Part shown: positions 1 to 13,118 of the stretch, piece by piece
Layout: the number at the start of each line of letters is the position of its first letter
Numbering within the stretch: position 1 is the first letter of the stretch
Assembly (NCBI GenBank): GCA_037074615.1
Contig: CM073558.1
Span: forward strand, 18,149,001 to 18,213,000
Length of the DNA stretch: 64,000 nucleotides
Reading direction: 5' to 3'
From: Leucaena leucocephala
Taxonomy: Eukaryota; Streptophyta; Magnoliopsida; Fabales; Fabaceae
The notes under the pieces: model-generated
Database searches by the model: none
Seen by the model: only the letters and a program-made list of their open reading frames with translations
Told to the model about the DNA's origin: nothing
Program-made: the position numbers and the translations under genes

Positions 1-1832
1 AGGGCACATTTGAAAAACTTGAAAGATTATTTGAACATTAAAAATCAGATGCAACAAAACTAAGCAAAAATTCTTTCACGCTTGTAAAGTGGCAATATAA
101 AATGTACAAATAATTACGAGTACCTGTACTAAGAATGTTTCTGATAATGGGTCCAAACAGCCAGCAATGGCATTTTAATAAACATAAAAATAATGGGAAA
201 TAAAGAAAACCAAGGAAGAAAAAAGGAAAATTGGATTTGTATACTATGAAAATCAAACTTGTAGGACCAAGCTGAGGAACAAAATGAACTTATGTATGAT
301 ACATTCAAACCACAAAAGCAGACAGATGGAGGCAATGAACGGATACTTTGCTTTAAATTGTGATTGGACCCTAACATAAGTAATTTTCAGACAATTACAT
401 GTCAAATATTATGTACCTTCCGGGGGCTGGATCACATCCAGCTGAATGTCAATAGAGGATCGCCCAACCCATATGACAGAACCAACAATTTGGAGATCCT
501 TGTCAACACTTATTGGCTTCTTCAGCACAATCTTATCAACAGAAGCGGTCACCAGTAAAAGTGGCCTTGTTGTGCTGTCATCATCAGAACAGTGCTTTTC
601 ACAAACAAATGTAAATTGGCCAAGTCAAATCAGGTACAGGAAGAGAAAGAATATGAGTTTAAATAACATCATTTTTCCTTCAAACTTCAGAAGCTACTAA
701 GTCATTTGGACAACACACCCAAATTAGGATTCAAATAAAACCATGGTTCTTATCAAATTTCCAAAAGCAAAAAAACAACAGAAGTATCAAAGAACAGTTT
801 CCTATAAATCTTCAACCACAATTGCCAGATATTAAACACAGTTTGCTATAAACTATAATGCTCTTGGTGACAACTAAAATTTAATTCGCTCTCTGAGACA
901 TAGGTGGAATATCAACTTGGTCCTCCTCACATTGTTTCTTTCAATTCGATGCCCTCAATCATTAAGAAATTTGCAATGTGGCCTTTTGAATTCCATTTTC
1001 ATTTAAAATTTATGTCAATACCAGTCTCTTTGAATCAAAGTTACCCCTCAATAATGTCAAGGCAAGAAAATTACTAAAGAAAGAACAAGTGAGCAACCAT
1101 AATATAAGCATTTTAAAGATTGGGGGATTAAATTAATTGAAATAATCTGTAAAGGGCCAAAAGTTCAACTGGTGGCTCGACTTTTCTTAGTTGTCATCCA
1201 CTTCCCCTATTAAGATAATAATAATATCAGAAGCACAACCCATGTAGTTAATTCTGCTAAAAAGCTCAAACGTGCCCACACACTCAAAAAAAGAAAAGTA
1301 AAGCTGAAGAATGGGGAATTGAGCATGGGGCTACCTTCACCGAAATAGTACCAGCCAAGGCGTCAAGATCTTCAAGCAATTTCCCGACTCGAACCTCATT
1401 CCAGGGATCCCTATACTGCTCTCTGAGGATGAAGTCCGAGGAGAAGTTATACAGAATGCTAGTCCTGCTCTGAGAAGGAGTTTTGGTGAGCAATTCGCTC
1501 TGAGGCGGTGCGTCCTTGGGTGAGTCTAGAAGCCTCTCGAAGATCTTCGACCTAGCTTCCCACAAAGCGGTTGTGACCGGCGAGTGGTACATGCCCGGCC
1601 ACAAGTCTATGGGCTTCCGATCACCGTCGGAGTTTGAAGCATTTGGAATCGTGCCATTCACAGGGATTGTGAGCGAAGAAGAGTAGTTCATATCCATGGA
1701 GTTACGATTGACATTGCTGCAGAAGTGTGAAGCGTGAACTACCGAACTACTCTTGAGGAGTTGAGTCTTCAGAGGATCAATGGCTTGTCTCAACAGCCAC
1801 AATCCTCTTATGTCAATGCCCCTCGTGTTCAT
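1..1832 (-). CDS. Acyl-CoA thioesterase 9/10-like (hot-dog) protein, 5' part only
   Basis: Two exons are visible and the gene runs off the left edge. Exon 1 is 1832-1335 (166 codons); exon 2 is 594-417. The start is the ATG at 1832 (MNTRGID); the same frame extends two codons further up but only with a TTG. Exon 1 ends ...GTISVK followed by a GTAG donor, and exon 2 begins HCSDDDSTTRPLLL after an AG, giving an unbroken join typical of plant mitochondrial acyl-CoA thioesterases (Arabidopsis At5g48370 type). Residues about 55-80 contain DLWPGMYHSPVTTALWEAR. Exon 2 carries the first hot-dog core (LLVTASVDKIVLKKPI, then VGSVIWVGRSSIDIQLDV). The N-terminus is poor in acidic residues with Arg/Lys/Ser, consistent with an organelle presequence (inference). 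Expected role: hydrolysis of acyl-CoA to free acid and CoA. Exon 2 ends in phase 1 with donor GTACAT; bases 1-416 look like intron, and the rest of the first and the second hot-dog domain must lie outside. Confidence 0.88.
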
Positions 1833-2014
1833 CGGCAACGCATCTGTCCTGTTTTATTTTTTTGGGTATTTTTTCCCTTTAGTACAAGTTAATTAAATAA
1901 ACGAAATAAGTGGGGTACCTTTAAGGGCATGTTTGGTTTGGAACCACTTTGATGCTCCGCAAACTCAAAGTAATGAGTACCCAAAACTTATTACATCTTA
2001 ACTGTCTTGATATA

Positions 2015-2606
2015 GGGCGTGTTTGCTAAAGCAAAAAATCTAGGTTTTAAAAAATTGTTTGGTCCAAACTTTAGTTTAATTTTGTTTAAAAATAAATAGT
2101 CAGTTCAAAAAGATTTTTAGATCAAATTATAATTTAAAATTAAAATTTTAAATAAACTATTGATATTAACTTATAAAACACTAAAATATATTATAAATTA
2201 TTTATTTATTATTTTATTTTTCTTATATTCTCTCTTTTTTCTCTTCTTCCGCCATCATCTTCTTCCTCCTCCTCTTCCACCATTGTCATCTTCCTCTCCT
2301 CCTCCTCCTCCTCCTTCTTCTCAACCACTTCTCCTTCTTCTTCTTTCTTTTGCATGTTCTAGTGAAAGAGAGAAGAGAGAGGGATGAGAGAGAGAAGAGG
2401 AGAGAGAATATAATTTATTTTATCTTATATTATTTTTAATAATTTACTAATTACAAAAGTCCTTATAGTAATAACCATTCAAATACCCATTTATTTAAAA
2501 TTACGTTTTTTTATAAACTCTTATCCAGAAATATTTTTATAAAAACTGTCAAAAAGCTATTTTTTTCTATAAACTTTTTTCTAAAAATATATCTAAACAC
2601 ACACAT
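2015..2606. mobile_element. Pyrimidine-rich MITE, family A, copy 1
   Basis: Begins GGGCGTGTTTGCTAA and ends near ATATCTAAACACACACA, i.e. imperfect inverted ends of the 'GTGTTTGG' kind common in plant hAT-like MITEs. The middle has a long CT-rich block (2220-2345) followed by a GA-rich block (2360-2408). The right part (AAATACCCATTTATTTAAAA, then TTTTTTATAAACTCTT) is closely similar to 53.80-53.93 kb, and an inverted relative lies at 9.94-10.35 kb. The CT block encodes only a low-complexity open frame (Ser/Pro/Leu), not a gene. Confidence 0.6.
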
Positions 2607-3260
2607 AGTTAAAATTTAATATTTTTAAATAAAAATATTTTTTAAAAAATAAATAAATAATTATATTTATTTTAGATTCTATATCTAAAATAATTTTATT
2701 AAAAAATAAATTTAAATAGTGTAAATCAAATTGATTTGGTGAATTTTTGGTGCTCATCCATCCCCAGATTGGTTCCTATGTGATAGGAAGAATTAATCTT
2801 TACGGAAATGAAAGAAAAGGCAGGGAAAATTATGACTGCGGGAATGTTCAGTATGCAAAGAAAGGAGAAAAATAGTAAATTAAAAAAAATACAAATTATC
2901 CAAAACACCCATATATATGTAATAACGTGTAAGGAATCAAATTAAACTCAAATAAATATAAAATTATCATTTTAAATATTGAAAATATTGTACACAAGGG
3001 GAAATGATGCTCAATGAATGGTCAGTCTCACTAAAAATCATAGTTTGGGTTTGAGGAGGAATAATTAAATGGAATTTCATTTTGATCTTCTAGATCTTAA
3101 TAATTTTATTTATTATATATCTAATTTATTTAATTTGATTTCTTATGAATTGACATGAACAACACAATTCTCTATATTCATAAATTAAATAAACGTTATT
3201 TTAATTTTACGTGGGCCTACAGAAATTGAAGCCTCCTCTATCAGCATCATCAATTTAAGG

Positions 3261-3660
3261 CAGAGGTGTTCAAGATGTTCTGTCTCCACCGATTCATCCA
3301 TCCTGATCACAATTGAAATAGGACAATTTTAACAAAAAAAATTGAAATAGGCACAACCGGGACCAGACAAAAAAAAGGTTGGTCCGTCCTAAAAAAAAAA
3401 ATATATATATATATATATTATTTTTTATTCATTTATCTATATTATACTAATATATTGTCTAATATTAATATTGATATTAATATATGTGTATTATCACATT
3501 TGAGATTGTACCAAAAAATTAAATATTAAATAAATATATATTTAATTTTTAAATTTATTTATTTATATAATTAAAAAAAAAAAATTGGACCAGGACATCC
3601 ATCCCGTGGGACAGGAATAGGACAAGGGTTGTCCCAGTTCTAGTTCCATAAGCACCTCTA
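3261..3660. mobile_element. hAT-like MITE with 8-bp target duplication
   Basis: A 400-bp element. The left end CAGAGGTGTTCAAGA and right end ...AAGCACCTCTA are imperfect inverted repeats of the TAGAGGTG type. It is flanked by ATTTAAGG (3253-3260) and ATTAAAGG (3661-3668), an 8-bp duplication with one mismatch, the size made by hAT transposases. The subterminal regions are also partly complementary (GGACAATTTT near 3323; GGACAAGGGTTGTCC near 3620). No coding capacity. Confidence 0.7.
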
Positions 3661-5064
3661 ATTAAAGGTAGCCACTGTTTGCTTCGTTAGAAAAAGTTTG
3701 ATTTTATCTTGTTACATATAATAAATAAAATATTTATATTTTATAAGAATATAAATTTAATTTTTACTATAATTATAAAAATTTATTTAGTAAGCAATCT
3801 CTTAAATCATTCTATAAACATTTTTTAAATCTTGAAATTATACTCTAACCTTAATAAAAGATTGATATCGAACATATCTAAATTTTTTTATATAAAAAAA
3901 ATTAGACTTTCAATAATACTATCTCTTATTATAATTGTAATCTGTTAGTTGATTTTTTAGATACAATAAAGAAATTAATTAAATAAATTAATTATAATTA
4001 ATATTTTTTTAATTCTAATTAGAAGAGCAAGTTAATTTTTTTAAATAGATTTAGAAAGTCAAATAAATAAATAAAGTATAAAATATAATTTCTCAGGATA
4101 AATTCATACTATATATTTTTAATCTACCTAAATTAATCAACTAACCCTTATATAAGTTAAAGTTTATTGCGTTTCTTATATTTATTTAAAAAAATCAACT
4201 AACTCTTATAATTATGATTGGATATAGTATAAAAGTTAGTTGATTAATTTATATAGATTAAAAAGTATATAATGTGAATTTATATCAAAATGTTAAATTT
4301 AATTATAAATAATTAATTAATTTAATTCTTTTAGTATATAAAAAAATTATAATTAGAACGGTAGAAAATATATAAATTGATAATGATGTTTGAAAAAAGA
4401 AAAAAAGACAATAATCATTAAATGAAACTTGTTTAAAAAAAAGTGTCATTTTATATTACTCGTGTTATTAATTTTACTAAATTAATACGAAACCTGTCTT
4501 TTATTTAAGTGATTCGATTTTCTTTAAAAAAAAAAAACTCATCCAAAGAAATTATTGTATAATTGTCAGACTTACCCTCACCCTCCCTCAGGAAGTTGTC
4601 CTTTACATAATATTCTTTTCAACAAGAAGAACTTTAACATGTTTATGTTTATATAATCAAACATCAATCTTGTATTATGAAAGTGAACCATCTCTCAAAT
4701 ACCTCTTCATTTCATTAATTTTAATTTTAAATATAAAATTTTAATCTATTTTATTTATTTATTTTTTTTTCTAAAAATTATTTATATTAATACTCATTTA
4801 ATAATAATTAAATATACCCAACTATGTGGCATAAATATATTTAAGGAAAATAAAATCACATTTATTATAATTAATTAATTTAATTAATTTTTTAATTTAT
4901 TTAAATTAATTAAATAGTTCTTTTATCAACAAATTGGAATAAGTATCACACATACATGTACCAAATTCACTTCCTAGTAGCTAATAAATTAATCCTACCA
5001 TTAACATGATCTATCATGAGAAATTTTTTAATGATCCTATAGGCCATCCGGTGTCTGGCGCTTT

Positions 5065-5362
5065 TTACTCGATGGACTTTTGCCTACTAACAATGAACTT
5101 GGGACACTTACCTCTCCGAACCATTTTAAAATAGAGAGTCTGTCCGATCTTAAAACGATTCAGTCTGGCAAACTCCGACCAACCTTTACTGAACCTAGCG
5201 AATGTACGTTCTCTTTTCTTGTGGGGAAGTAATGTGACTTTCCATACTCCTTTCATGGTCTCAATCTCCACCTCTTGTTTCTCTTTTCTTATGTGCTCCT
5301 TGAAGAAATCTGTTGGAATGCACTGCACAAATTACTCAAACACACACACACACATTAGTCTA

Positions 5363-5400
<38 letters not shown>

Positions 5401-8400
5401 AACTTGAATCAAACTCAATACACATAATTAATCTGAACTGAAAGTATGAAAGATGAAATTTTTCTACATAGCATCAGAGATATGACACAACATTTTTCTA
5501 AGTTGTGTTTTGTTATTAGAACCTTAGTTTGCAAGTCTCGTTGTCAACAGAACCAAAGAGATATTACAGCAGAAACAACCAGCAAATCAATGGGGGTAAT
5601 AATTTGGGTTTTGATGTTACTGGAATAATAATATAACTGAATAAAATTACTGAAGATTCAATTCATTAATTATCACCAGAATCCTTACCCTAAACAATAC
5701 ATCCAAAGTAATATTTTTTTTTTAATTAGAAGGGTAGATACTAAAACTTGAAATTATAAGTAGGATCAAATTCAAAATCTCTTATTTATTGGAAAGTTTT
5801 CATACAATTATCAAGGAGACTACACAGTTACAGGGAAAAAACAACTCACATCATCAGTGTTATCCCCTAAACTCTGGTATAATTCTCTTGACCGATGGTA
5901 TTAGCCTTCTTAACATCACTTTTCTTTCTTGCTATTTGGTACAAGGGATTTAAAGAGGAGGGGAAGGATTTTGCTTTCTTCCCTTGTTTGGCTTCCAAAA
6001 CTCTTTAGGAGGGGAGAAATTTTTTTTCCCTTACCCTCTCCTCTCAAAATGGGGAGATTTATTGTTGCTTTGGTATGAGTGATTTTAGAGAGAGGGAAAA
6101 AGGGGATGCGGGAGCCCTTTATTTGGGTAATAAAAACTTTTAAGAGGGGAGGGAAAAAATTTTCCCTTTTCAAGCTTTACCTCCCCTCTAAAAATGGAAG
6201 AATTTAGATGAGAGAAATAATATTTTTATTTTATAATATTAATATACTCATAATTTTTTTAATATCTCAATATTACCTATATATATATTTTATTAAAATA
6301 TTACATAAAATAATATAAAGGTAAATTTGTCTATATAAAAATATTTTTCCTTCCCTCCCTTCTTGAACCAAACAAGGTAATATGAAAATCCCTCCCCTCT
6401 TCTCCCTTAATATTAATCCAAACAAAATAATAATAAAATCCCTTATCTCACTTTCCTTCTATTTCCCTCAATTAAAATCCCTTCCCTCCAGTCAAACACA
6501 CCCTTAGAGGGAAAGAGTATATTTTTGTTTTGTCCTGACTAAAATGCCCTCATGACATGGCACATCCAATTAATGGGAACAAATGAAGTAATTAAGGACA
6601 TAAATATTTGATGAGGAGGAATTAATGGTACAAGGAAGGAGGAATGAAAAAAATAAATAAATCTGCTTCAATATGAAGTTATATCATCACATGATTAATT
6701 TAATTTGGTTGTTTTTCAAAGGCATTTAATTAAGAAATAATTAAATATTTGAGTTATGTCGAGAACTAACCATGCAACCCCCTTTTGCGTAGGCAGGTTG
6801 GAGATGTACTGAGAATGAAGGAATCACAGAGCCCAAGTGGCAGCCTTCCCCTAATAATTAATCAAAATGTCAGCTCAAATAATCTTACACTAAATGAAAA
6901 TTACCAAAAGACTAATTGCATAATTATTGGTGTACAAAAACTTTAAAAAACACCATTATTTGGCATAGGGCTAAATAATCTGTAAGTCCTTTTAATTTTA
7001 AATAATTTTTAATTAAATCCCTCTAATTTTTTTACCAAGTCCCTATATTTTTTTATTATGTTCTTGTAATTTTATCTTATCTAAAATAAACAAAAAAAAT
7101 AATTTTACTTGATTTTTAGACAAGTCCTATAGTTAGTTAAGGATATTGATAAGAAGAAAAAAAACGAAAAAACAATACAAGAATGTAATTAAAAATAGGT
7201 GTAACTATAAAGAATTTCATAAAAAAAACAACTATAAAGGCTAGCTTTTGAATAACTTACCATTATTCACGATAGAATCATGAGGGTCAGATTTAATATC
7301 ATTAAACTCATCACTTTCTTCTTCATCATCATCATCTTCTTCATCTTCATCTTCATCTTCAGACTGGGATTCCCATGTTTCATCCCAAGAAAACGTTTCT
7401 TGGCTAGAGGTGCCATAATCGTGGAAATCCATTGTCTCCTCCTTGATCTTAGCATGATCAAGCTTGAGCTTCACAGTTGGTCTTTCAACATCATCAATCG
7501 GATCTTTTCCTTTCCGTTTGTGATGATTCTGATCGCTATGTGATGCCTTTGCCCAACTGATCTCGAGCTTCTTCTCGCAGGCAGATTTTCCACAGAGAGT
7601 AACATTGAATCTTGATTTCCCATTAAATTGGAAAACTATGAAGTCCCCAGTCTCTAAAGCATTGTCTTTTACAAATTTAGCCCAACCCCTTTTGAAGTAC
7701 AATTCGTTTTTATCTTCTTCTTCCTCCATATCAACCATCCATAGTCCTTCTGAAGAAGAATTGATGATTATTACTCTCTTGGGCGTAAGACTAAAGCTGG
7801 AGACGAACAGCCGAGGGATTCTCTGAACAAAAAAAATTAAAAGAAAAAGTTTAAGAAAAAAAAAACGATTTGAGCATTACACTATAAGCTAGAGAAGTAG
7901 TTATTAGGTGCTGCAAATTTTCTTTTCTTTTCTTTCAACCTGAAGTCTGAGTTACTTGTCTTAGAATAATAAAAAAACAGCTGACTAGAGAGTCAAAGAG
8001 GAATAAGAAAACAGCCAATAGAAGATTAGAATTCTGTATTTGGAGAGTTTATATTAAAAAAATAGATAAAAATAAACAATACTCTTCTGTCTTTTAATAT
8101 AAAATTTTACTAAAAAGTTAATATTAGTATTAAATATAAAATATATTTTTATATTTATTTTTTAAATAATACATAAGAAAAAAAGAAAAGAAATTAAGAA
8201 TGATTAGAATATTTTAAAAAAATTATATTAATTAATTTAATTAAATAAATAAATTTTATATTAAAATAAAAAAAAAGGAGAATGAAGGAATAAAAGAATG
8301 GGGAGTCGTAGTTGGCATAAATTGGAATTTTTTAACAGAAAACATATAAATAAGTGAAATGACATATTTATCCTTAACCATTGTTCGATGATAACCAAAA

Positions 8401-8675
8401 AGGAAGCCCAATCAGCCAACTGAACCGAACCAGAACTGAGAAGCATATAAACAACCAAATGAACCAAAGCAGAAACTGAAAAGAAAAAAAATAGAGAGAG
8501 AAGAGAAGAAAAAAGGAAAGAGGTTGAGGGAGGCTGCCGGAATCGGAGCCGAGTACAGACTTTTATGACAGAGAAGGCAAACACATACAGACAAAAAGAA
8601 GTTGAGAACAGAAAGAAAGAAAATTACCAGTTTAGTCGTCCACTCTCCAATGAGGACTCTGAAGAAACAAGACAT
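5065..8675 (-). CDS. REM-type B3-domain protein with two B3 domains (4 exons, 315 aa)
   Basis: Predicted exons: 8675-8628, 7822-7261, 6850-6771, 5322-5065. All joins are in frame with GT-AG borders (donors GTAATT, GTAAGT, GTTAGT). The start is ATG at 8675 (MSCFFRVLIGEWTTKL), matched by exon 1 of the neighbouring gene. The first B3 domain spans residues 1-97 (RIPRLFVSSFS, then WAKFVKDNALETGDFIVFQF). A long linker holds an Asp/Glu-rich tract near residues 175-190. The second B3 domain is about 212-310 (PSFSVHLQPAYAKGGCMCIP, then FSKGWSEFARLNRFKIGQTL), split by an intron at the usual place. B3 domains of the REM group bind DNA in the nucleus and many are active in flowers or meristems; the target here is unknown. 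Intron 3 (1.45 kb) is swollen by a G/C-tract MITE and a CA/TA microsatellite. It is in tandem with the gene at 14326-17382. Confidence 0.88.
5341..5397. repeat. CA and TA microsatellites in REM intron 3
   Basis: A short (CA)n run at about 5341-5354 and a (TA)n run at about 5367-5397 lie just upstream of the last exon of the first REM gene, inside its intron. Both are likely length-polymorphic. Confidence 0.85.
5930..6508. mobile_element. MITE family B (G-tract/C-tract ends), copy in REM intron 3
   Basis: The left side is rich in AGGAGGGGAAGG-type tracts and the right side in CCCTTCCCTCC tracts. The outer ends, TATTTGGTACAAGGG and CAGTCAAACACACCCTTA, are imperfect inverted repeats. Internal tandem repetition of GGGGAG... 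and ...CCCTTxxCCCTC creates a spurious 85-aa open frame on the minus strand. Related copies are at 31.88-32.54 kb and 27.78-27.98 kb. No transposase; probably mobilised by a hAT-type element (inference). Confidence 0.6.
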
Positions 8676-9942
8676 AGTCACCGATCGAGCTTTCTTCTCT
8701 TTCACTAAATCGGCCGGAGCATTAGCTTGAAGAAGAGAGGAAAGCTGACTGTAATCACCTTCTTTGATTTTGCTTCAAGGTTCCTTCCTAGCGGAAGAAA
8801 GAGAAACAGCAAAATTGCCCTAGCGGAAGAAGGTACGAGAGTTCAGCCCCCCTGCGTTTCTGTGCAGAGAAAGCAGAGACATGCAGAGTGTATATGAAAC
8901 ACGCATGTGGACCCCCACACATGGAAAATTGGGGAAAAAGGAAAATAAAAAGATAATTGAGCCAACAAAGTTTGATCCCTGTGTGATGCTGACTCAGACT
9001 ACTGTTTGAACACGTCAGCAAAGATTATATATGGTGTTACGCCATGTGAGAGCATGGCTAATTTTTTTTTATATTATTTACTAAATTATATTATTAATTA
9101 TTTAATTTTAAAATTTATAATTATTTTTAATATAATATTTCTTATAAAAATTAAATTTAAGACATAAAAAGATTTAACATGGCCTTAACTCTATATTAGT
9201 AACTTGGATATTTATTTCATAACGGTAAAAAATTATGAGAACTGATTATTTAATAATGATATGAAATTATAAGGATTGATTTTTTTTTCAAAAACAGAAA
9301 TTATAAAGACTAAATTGAGAAATGAATAGAAATTATATCAAAATATTAAATAATTAATATATTTGCTGCTAAAAAACTCTTCAAAGATTAATAATAAATT
9401 ATTTATTGACAGTTTCAAAACATGATGAAATCACGTAGAGCTCAATTATAATAATAACCTAATTATTTAATAATTAATGGGAAAAATGCATGATGAATAA
9501 TTGCTTGGTGGTGATGTTGCATAATATTTGTTTATCATATATTTATAAATGTTTTTGTTATTTTTATACTATATAGTACTGATAGAAGGATATCCGTATC
9601 TTCCGTACCTGTGATTGTACTATTTGAGTACCACCAAAAGATTCACTTTAGATGCTAATCACGATTTGAGGTTTTAGTTAATTTGTCTGATCATCGATGA
9701 GACTTGTTTAAGATGAACAGAAATTAATTTATTAAATATGAACAGAATAGTAATAAAAGGGTAACCTGCTTACGTGTCCTGAAAATTTAAAATTTAAGAA
9801 CGGTTTATCTCATCACTCAATCTTTCAAAGAAAAAATACTCAATATTTTTCCCTAATCCTAAATGAAATTAAGGGCCTGTTTAGTTATTTAAAATAAATA
9901 TAAAATAATACACCTTGACCTCAGCTTGAGGCATATTTGGAT

Positions 9943-10350
9943 TAACTTTTAGAGATAAATTCTAGAAAGAATAAATTATAAAGAATAGATTTTTGGAATA
10001 GAGATATTTAGATGATTAGTAGTAGAATTATTTTTTATATTGATAAATTACTAAAAAGTATGATTTGTTTAAAGTATGAGAGATGAGAGAAGGTAGAGAA
10101 TAAATAGGAGAGGGAAGAAAGTGTAGAGAAGAGAGAGGAAAGAGAAGATAAGATGAAGAGGAGAGAGGGTATAAGAAAAAATAAGAATAAAATAGTAATT
10201 AAATAGTTCATAAACTCTTTTACTATGCTAAAAATGATTTTTAATAGATTATTTAAAACTATAATTTTAAACTATAATTTATTAAAATAGCTGTTTGTAT
10301 AAAAAAAATTAAATTGAGGTTAATTTTATAACCATGATATCCAAAGAGGC
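9943..10350. mobile_element. Pyrimidine-rich MITE, family A, inverted copy 2
   Basis: Contains the GA-rich block (10075-10180) and flanking sequence that are the reverse complement of the plan seen at 2015-2606 and 53.43-53.95 kb: GGCATATTTGGATTAAC at the left edge and ACTATAATTTATTAAAATAG towards the right. Ends are approximate. Confidence 0.5.
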
Positions 10351-10819
10351 ATCAAGTATCTGAAAACAAAATAGGTAAAAGATGTAAGAAAATAAGAGAA
10401 ATATATATAATAAAAGAGGTTAACCCGCCGTGCGAGTTAAGCGCAGTAAAATAGTGGGTGTGTTTGGAAACTTTAAATCATAATTTAAAAAAAAAATCAA
10501 ATTTTAAAAAATATTAAAATAAATAATTATATTTATTTTTTAAAAAAATAAATTAAATTATAATTTAAAATTAAACACATATTATATAAAAATTGACTTA
10601 CTCAACCCGCTATTTTTGGACCAATTGGGCCCCGCATATCCAATATAAATTTTTAACTTTATTTTGTTATTTAATATAATAAATAGTTAATTTTTATTTA
10701 AATAAATTAATTAAATATAATTTTTAAAATAAATTTATATCATATATTTATTTATTTAAATAAATAAATTAATTTTAATATTAAATATAATTAATTGATT
10801 TAGCTATTAAAAGGTCATG

Positions 10820-11480
10820 TTAAAGGAATGGAATCAAGAGAGGAGAAAGAGACACACAGAAACCTGAAGAGAATGGAGACGAAGAACTGCTTCAATGCAA
10901 CAGAGAATCAGGGTAAACGGAGAACGTGATCAACTAATAACCTGAAAGAAGAATAAAATGAACAATGAACACAGAAATAGCAGAGCACCAAACACTAAAC
11001 ACATTATAAAATATCCTGGGCTCAAATATGTGAAGAATATTCTGGAAAGAACACTGAACACACAAAAAGCAGAGCACGAAGAAAATGAAGCAATGTTCGA
11101 CGCATGAAGGAGCAGAAGCCAGAAACGCACAAAAACTAAGCGTTTTTTAAGCTATGCGACGGCCACAAGTTCAAAAGATGGAGAAAGATCGCAAGGGAAT
11201 ATTCGATTAATGGATCTGGAGTTTTGGCTCTCTCTCCCCAAAACAAATCAGCAGCAGAAGAAGAAGAAGTAATAAACATTTGAGTAGGAAATGGGTGAGG
11301 TTGAGAGACATACCAGATTTGAAACGCTATGAAGAGCGATTCAGCCTGAAAGCAAAAAGAGAGAACAAGTGAAGGCGGAGCCTAGTGAGCAGCGATGGTG
11401 GCGTCCAACTATGCAGAAGAAGAACCCATCAATGGCGACTATAGAGTAACAAACCCGGAAAGCAACAAATAATAATATGG
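10820..11480. other. Less AT-rich island without a recognised product
   Basis: Base composition is more balanced than the surroundings and the sequence is purine-rich on the plus strand, like a CT-rich leader if read on the minus strand. On the minus strand a 30-40 base segment near 11315-11350 is flanked by a pyrimidine tract plus AG and by GTATGT, so it could be a small exon of a non-coding transcript. No open frame resembles a known protein. Possibly the relic of a promoter/leader carried with the REM duplication. Confidence 0.3.
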
Positions 11481-12232
11481 TAAGACTAGGGAGACATAAT
11501 AATATTTATAATGCATTAGAGCCTTCAATTTTATTTTATTATAATTTTAATCTTTACAAATATTAATTTTTAAAAAATATTATTTATTATAATTATAATA
11601 TATAAAAATTATTTTATTTTTTAAATATTTAAATATATATAGAGATAATAAATAATTCGTTTTATTATATATTAATATTATTTAAAAAAAGAGATATTTT
11701 ATTTTATTTTTAAATAATAAATGAATCTAATATTTTTTAAATATTTTTATAAAAAAATGTAAGACTGGAAATAAAAAAATAAGAGTGAGAAAGAGAGTGA
11801 TATCGGAGCTCTGCAGTGTGTGTGTGGCGGAACCTCATTCGGTGCCCAAATACTTGTTACTATGTTGAAATATGGTCGTTTAAATTTTTTAATCAGAAAA
11901 CCAACTTTATTCACTGCAGTTCCTTTTTACCATTTCAGCCCTTTTCTTTTATTACACACAATCTGAGCCGTATATACCCTATTCTGTCTTCACCATTTCC
12001 CTATAGGCCTATACTTTCACTTTATTGGCGCCTGTTGATCCATATTACATATAGATGCAAACTTTTATCCCTATTTTAGTTGTTGATCAGTAGCAGTAGC
12101 AGGAAAAAATTTAGAAAAAAAAAATAAAAAAAATATACATTTAATTTTAAAATTTTAAATTAATTTATTTACTACACCTTATAAACTATTAATTACTATG
12201 GTAAAACGAATAACTATATATTTTTATTATAA

Positions 12233-12372
12233 TTCCTAATTTAAGATTTTAAAATTCAAGTAGTATTTTTTTAAAAAATTTTCTAATTTTTTAATGAATT
12301 TAGCAAAGTTATAAAAGAAAGGAAAATAAAAAAAACATATGACTTGAATTGAAAATTTTAAATTAGGAATTT
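12233..12372. repeat. Inverted repeat (hairpin)
   Basis: ATTCCTAATTTAAGATTTTA near 12231 is nearly the reverse complement of AAAATTTTAAATTAGGAAT near 12352, with arms of roughly 30 bases around a 75-base loop. It could be a small MITE core. Confidence 0.5.
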
Positions 12373-12699
12373 TTTTAAAATATATTGTTATTTGCTTTAC
12401 AAGTTTAGTTAATAGCTTATAAAGTATAGAAAACAAACTAATTTGATATTTCAAAATTTAAGTGATAATTATTGGGATTTTAGTAAAGTAAATAAGCTCA
12501 TTTTAGTTTAAAACTTTAAAAATATTTATTTTTATACAAGGAAAAAAATTATTTATGGCATCTATTTCTTTTTATATAAAGAGATTAAAACTCAAAATTT
12601 ATAAAAATTTTATATATTTTAGTCTAAATTTTTTAAGCCATGTCACATAATCTTTACTAATTTATTTGGCAATGATAGAAAGTTTAATGTAGAAAATTA

Positions 12700-13118
12700 A
12701 AGAGTAAAATATAAGTGCTTTATATTTATATCAAGTTTTATTTTAATTAGTCATTTATATTTTAAAAATATATTTTTAGTCTTTTAAATTTAATATATTA
12801 AACTAGTTAATTTTACTAATAGAAAACGCTGATTTAATGAATTTAAAATGATAATTTTAAAATTAAACGTTGACCGTGAAATTTAAATAAAAATATTATA
12901 TTAAAAAAATTAAAATACAAATATATTTTATCAGTATTTAATTATATAGTCATCATTTTAAATTTATTGAATTAACATTTTTTGTTAGAAATTTTTTAAG
13001 TGATCCGTTAGTAAAGTTAACAGTGTTAAGTTTAAATGATTAAAAATATATTTTTATAATTTAAATACTAAAATGAAACTTGATATAAATATAAATGACT
13101 AAATATATACTCTACTCA
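12700..13118. mobile_element. Long-inverted-repeat MITE (about 420 bp)
   Basis: The left arm (AGTAAAATATAAGTGCTTTA, then ATTTATATCAAGTTTTATT) and the reverse complement of the right arm (AGTAGAGTATATATTTAGTC, then ATTTATATCAAGTTTCATT) align for about 150 bases each. Arms meet near 12890-12930. No coding sequence. Fold-back form; no target duplication could be fixed by eye. Confidence 0.6.

Larger units (their letters stand above)
1839..5064. other. AT-rich intergenic stretch with several MITEs
   Basis: No coding sequence is supported here. The stretch holds a pyrimidine-rich MITE (about 2015-2606), a hAT-like MITE (3261-3660) and degenerate Stowaway-like sequence in both orientations (about 3930-4335). 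The rest is AT-rich, including a short TA run near 3400-3418. The small open frames are low-complexity and unconvincing. Confidence 0.7.

Noticed and set aside
5916..6173. 85-aa minus-strand frame with internal repeats
   Set aside because: Produced by the G/C-tract MITE inside a REM intron; no domain and no start context.
8412..9021. Leu/Phe/Ser-rich minus-strand frames near the first REM start
   Set aside because: They read through the first intron and 5' leader; the B3 exon in this stretch is only 8675-8628.
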